Source: Sinobacterium norvegicum
GTDB taxonomy: Bacteria; Pseudomonadota; Gammaproteobacteria; Pseudomonadales; Sinobacteriaceae
Reading direction: 5' to 3'
Assembly (NCBI RefSeq): GCF_923077115.1
Contig: NZ_CAKLPX010000004.1
Location: 186,001-250,000, forward strand
DNA: 64,000 nt
Part shown: positions 60,665 to 64,000 of the stretch, in pieces
Numbering within the stretch: the first letter of the stretch is position 1
Layout: each line of letters starts with the position of its first letter
The notes under the pieces: generated by a model
The model's database searches: none
What the model was told of the DNA's origin: nothing
What the model saw: the letters and a program-made list of their open reading frames with translations, nothing else
Translations under genes and position numbers: made by a program

Positions 60665-61444
60665 TTGGCTCGAATCATTGCCATTTCCAACCAGAAAGGC
60701 GGCGTCGGTAAAACCACGACGACGATTAACTTAGCCGCCTCCTTGGCTGCGAGTCAGCAGCGAGTCTTGCTGGTTGATCTAGACCCTCAGGGCAATGCCA
60801 CCATGGGTTGTGGTATCGATAAGGCCGAGGTTGAGCACTCTGTTTACGATGTTCTTGTCGATAAAATGCCGATATCACAAGCGAAACGGTTCTCAGAAGC
60901 TGCCGAGATGGATATATTGGCATCGAATGCCGATGTTACCGCGGCAGAGGTCGAGCTGTTATCTGTCGATGATAAAGAGAAGCGTTTGTACAATGCGCTG
61001 ATGGCAGTAAACAACGATTACGACTTCGTGATTATCGATTGCCCACCGAGCTTAAACATGTTGACGCTAAATGGCCTTGTTGCGGCCGATGGTGTCATCA
61101 TCCCAATGCAGTGCGAATATTATGCCCTAGAAGGGTTGTCTGCACTGTTGCAAACCATTGAGCAGATTCGCGATGTAATCAATCCACGGTTGGCGATAGA
61201 AGGGGTTATTCGTACCATGTATGACCCCCGTATGAGCTTAACCACCGATGTGTCTGCGCAGCTTACTGAGCATTTTGGCAGTTTAGTTTATCGTACTGTC
61301 ATCCCTAGAAACGTGCGGTTAGCCGAGGCTCCCAGCTATGGTCTGCCGGCGCTTAAATATGACCGTTTATCGAAGGGAGCTGTGGCGTATATGGCGATGG
61401 CGAGAGAGTTACTGCGACGTCGAGAAAAGCAGCAGGCCGCATAG
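60665..61444 (+). CDS. parA: Chromosome partitioning ATPase ParA (Soj)
   Basis: 259 aa from TTG 60665. Deviant Walker A KGGVGKTTT, then VDLDPQGNA and IIDCPPSL. It is the short chromosomal ParA form without an N-terminal DNA-binding domain. With ParB and the parS sites in recF it segregates the origin region. It lies 44 nt after rsmG. Confidence 0.97.
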   Translation: MARIIAISNQKGGVGKTTTTINLAASLAASQQRVLLVDLDPQGNATMGCGIDKAEVEHSVYDVLVDKMPISQAKRFSEAAEMDILASNADVTAAEVELLSVDDKEKRLYNALMAVNNDYDFVIIDCPPSLNMLTLNGLVAADGVIIPMQCEYYALEGLSALLQTIEQIRDVINPRLAIEGVIRTMYDPRMSLTTDVSAQLTEHFGSLVYRTVIPRNVRLAEAPSYGLPALKYDRLSKGAVAYMAMARELLRRREKQQAA

Positions 61445-61482
61445 AGCCAGCCCCCGTGACCAATAACAATTAGGCTTCCCCG

Positions 61483-62379
61483 ATGGCAAAGAAATTTGGT
61501 GGTTTAGGTAAAAACCTAAACGCCTTGATGAAAGACAGTAAAACAGCGGCAATTATTCACGCCGACAGTGAGATACCCACAGCGTCGGCGGCGACGGAAA
61601 TCGTCGACGGTAGTTTGAAAAAATTACCTATTGAGTGGATAGAGCGCGGTAAGTATCAGCCCCGCCGAGACATGAACCCTCAAGCGCTGGAAGAGCTGGC
61701 CGAGTCGATTAAGGCGCAGGGTATCATGCAGCCTATTGTGGTTCGCCCCATTGGCACGCAGCGCTATGAAATCATTGCCGGTGAGCGACGCTGGCGTGCC
61801 ACGCAGTTGGCGGGGTTGGCCACCATCCCGGCGCTGATTCGAGAGGTACCGGACGAGGCCGCCATTGCGATGGCGTTGATCGAGAATATTCAGCGCGAAA
61901 ACCTGAACCCTGTCGAGGAGGCGGTGGCATTTCAGCGGCTGCGCGATGAATTTGGTCTGACTCAGCAAGAGGTCGCTGACTCGGTGGGTAAATCACGGGC
62001 TGCGGTGGCCAATCTATTGCGTCTATTAACCCTTCGCGATGATGTCAAAACCCTGCTTGAGCACGGGGATCTCGAAATGGGGCATGCCCGAGCTATATTG
62101 GCCTTAGACAACGAGCAGCAAGCAATAGCCGCCCAGCAAGTTGTCAGCAAGGGGATGAGCGTTAGACAAACGGAAGCCTTGGTTCGCAGTATGTTAGCCG
62201 GAAGTAATACCTCGGATACAGCGACGGCTAACGCCGATATTATGCGCCTGGAAGAATCGTTGTCGGAAAAGGTCGGTGTACCTGTCACGATACAGCATGG
62301 GGCGAAGGGAAAGGGTAAGTTAGTGTTGAAATATAACAGCCTGGATGAACTCGATGGTATTCTGGCGCACATTAAGTAA
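61483..62379 (+). CDS. parB: Chromosome partitioning protein ParB (Spo0J)
   Basis: 298 aa. The CTP-binding N-domain has GERRWRATQLAG (about residue 98) and ENIQRENLNPVEEA; the helix-turn-helix region follows (LTQQEVADSVGKSRAAVANLLRL). A variable linker and dimerisation C-terminus complete it. It binds parS and spreads. It lies 38 nt after parA. Confidence 0.97.
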   Translation: MAKKFGGLGKNLNALMKDSKTAAIIHADSEIPTASAATEIVDGSLKKLPIEWIERGKYQPRRDMNPQALEELAESIKAQGIMQPIVVRPIGTQRYEIIAGERRWRATQLAGLATIPALIREVPDEAAIAMALIENIQRENLNPVEEAVAFQRLRDEFGLTQQEVADSVGKSRAAVANLLRLLTLRDDVKTLLEHGDLEMGHARAILALDNEQQAIAAQQVVSKGMSVRQTEALVRSMLAGSNTSDTATANADIMRLEESLSEKVGVPVTIQHGAKGKGKLVLKYNSLDELDGILAHIK

Positions 62380-62442
62380 AATTACTTACCAATCAATAGA
62401 TTGTGATGCTATGTAAGTGTTTGTTAAGTATTTATTGGTGTC

Positions 62443-62497
62443 TCATTTATTAAATGAATAACCGTTAACACGATAAACTACTATCGGGCTAACGGTT
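62443..62497. repeat. Palindrome and interrupted hairpin between parB and atpI
   Basis: A perfect palindrome TCATTTA-T-TAAATGA (62443-62457) is followed by an interrupted inverted repeat: AACCGTTA (62460-62467) pairs with TAACGGTT (62490-62497), with CGATA (62471-62475) and TATCG (62482-62486) pairing inside. Only a short T-run follows, so a terminator for parB is possible but weak. It ends just before the atp promoter. Confidence 0.55.
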
Positions 62498-62501
62498 TAT
62501 A

Positions 62502-62530
62502 TTGAACCTAGGGGCGATTGTTTCTATAAT
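62502..62530 (+). promoter_or_regulatory. Sigma-70-type promoter of the atp operon
   Basis: TTGAAC (62502-62507), 17-nt spacer, TATAAT (62525-62530). The expected start is near 62537, giving a leader of about 74 nt to atpI. Confidence 0.8.
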
Positions 62531-62610
62531 CCGACGCCGCTAGTAGTTGGAAAACACGTGGGTGTTAACAACTGTTTGGTATAAAAGAGTCGTTTTTAGA
62601 GGGCGTAGTC

Positions 62611-63018
62611 ATGCAATCATCACCCGCACGTCGCGGTGCAGCGATTGCCCGGCCACCCATTCTGAAGATTTTTTTGCTAGAAACAGCGTTTCTTTTACTG
62701 CTTACCGCAGCCACATTATGGTTATGGGGAGTTGAAGCGTCTATTTCAATGCTTTTAGGTGGATTAACTGCGATTATCCCGCAGCTGTATTTTGCCTATC
62801 AAGCATTCCGCTTTTCTGGAGCAAAGATGACTCGGCAAGTTTCTCAGGCGTTTTATCGCGGTGAAGCAGGTAAATTTAGTTTAAATTTCCTGATGTTTGC
62901 CGCGATTTTTATGCTTGTTGATAAAGTGAATGTGTTTGCATTGTTTGCCGGCTTCACATTACTGCAAATAGGCAATTGGGTGGGTGCTGCAGCTATGCTA
63001 TCGCAGCGCTCTAAATAA
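62611..63018 (+). CDS. atpI: ATP synthase subunit I
   Basis: 135 aa with four membrane helices, basic N-terminus. ATG 62611 has GAGGG 8 nt upstream. It matches the AtpI family, which helps assemble the c-ring, and sits directly before atpB as expected. Confidence 0.93.
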   Translation: MQSSPARRGAAIARPPILKIFLLETAFLLLLTAATLWLWGVEASISMLLGGLTAIIPQLYFAYQAFRFSGAKMTRQVSQAFYRGEAGKFSLNFLMFAAIFMLVDKVNVFALFAGFTLLQIGNWVGAAAMLSQRSK

Positions 63019-63963
<945 letters not shown>

Positions 63964-64000
63964 AAAATTTTTTAACCCTTTTTAATTTAAATGTTCTAAA

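Overview
The window is a 64 kb piece of a gammaproteobacterial chromosome spanning the dnaA end of the replication origin region. The block gyrB-recF-dnaN-dnaA (minus strand), then rpmH-rnpA-yidD-yidC-mnmE (plus), then mnmG-rsmG-parA-parB-atpI-atpB (plus), is the ancestral gammaproteobacterial origin layout. Further left are blocks arranged as in Pseudomonas and relatives: LysM/dprA/tsaC/hemF/aroE opposite def/fmt/rsmB/trkA/trkH, the aa3-type cytochrome oxidase cluster, polA/thrB and zur/znuABC. With the periplasmic PhoX and DUF3604 genes and moderate GC content, I infer an aerobic, probably marine member of the Pseudomonadales/Cellvibrionales group. The family and genus cannot be fixed from the sequence alone.

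Layout. 0-12 kb: an octaheme c-type cytochrome cut by the left edge, polA, homoserine kinase, a three-gene DUF3604/PpiC/HupE unit, and a Tat-exported PhoX phosphatase. 12-15 kb: zinc uptake (znuA divergent from zur-znuC-znuB, with a Zur-like operator between them). 15-24 kb: the complete cytochrome c oxidase structural and assembly set (ctaC, ctaD, ctaG, ctaE, SURF1, a Sco-like protein, ctaA, ctaB, SCO). 24-28 kb: a MATE exporter, YheV and oligopeptidase A. 28-33 kb: carbonic-anhydrase-like protein, aroE, hemF, tsaC, dprA and a LysM protein. 33-40 kb: def-fmt-rsmB-trkA-trkH-methyltransferase, then a lipid A-type acyltransferase. 41-46.6 kb: glyQ-glyS-gmhB-plsC, then a divergent Lrp/LysE-type pair. 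46.6-64 kb: the origin region.

Most genes are housekeeping genes in expected order. No transposase, prophage, CRISPR array, tRNA or rRNA was seen. The points most worth a second look are: (i) an identical spaced palindrome, TTTAAGT-N6-ACTTAAA, upstream of both the octaheme cytochrome and the DUF3604 operon; (ii) the DUF3604-PpiC-HupE unit itself, whose joint function is undescribed as far as I know; (iii) two candidate origin segments, dnaA-rpmH and the 605-nt AT-rich mnmE-mnmG gap; (iv) two parS sites inside recF; and (v) a Sco-like protein in the oxidase cluster that keeps the CX3C pair but seems to lack the copper-ligand histidine.
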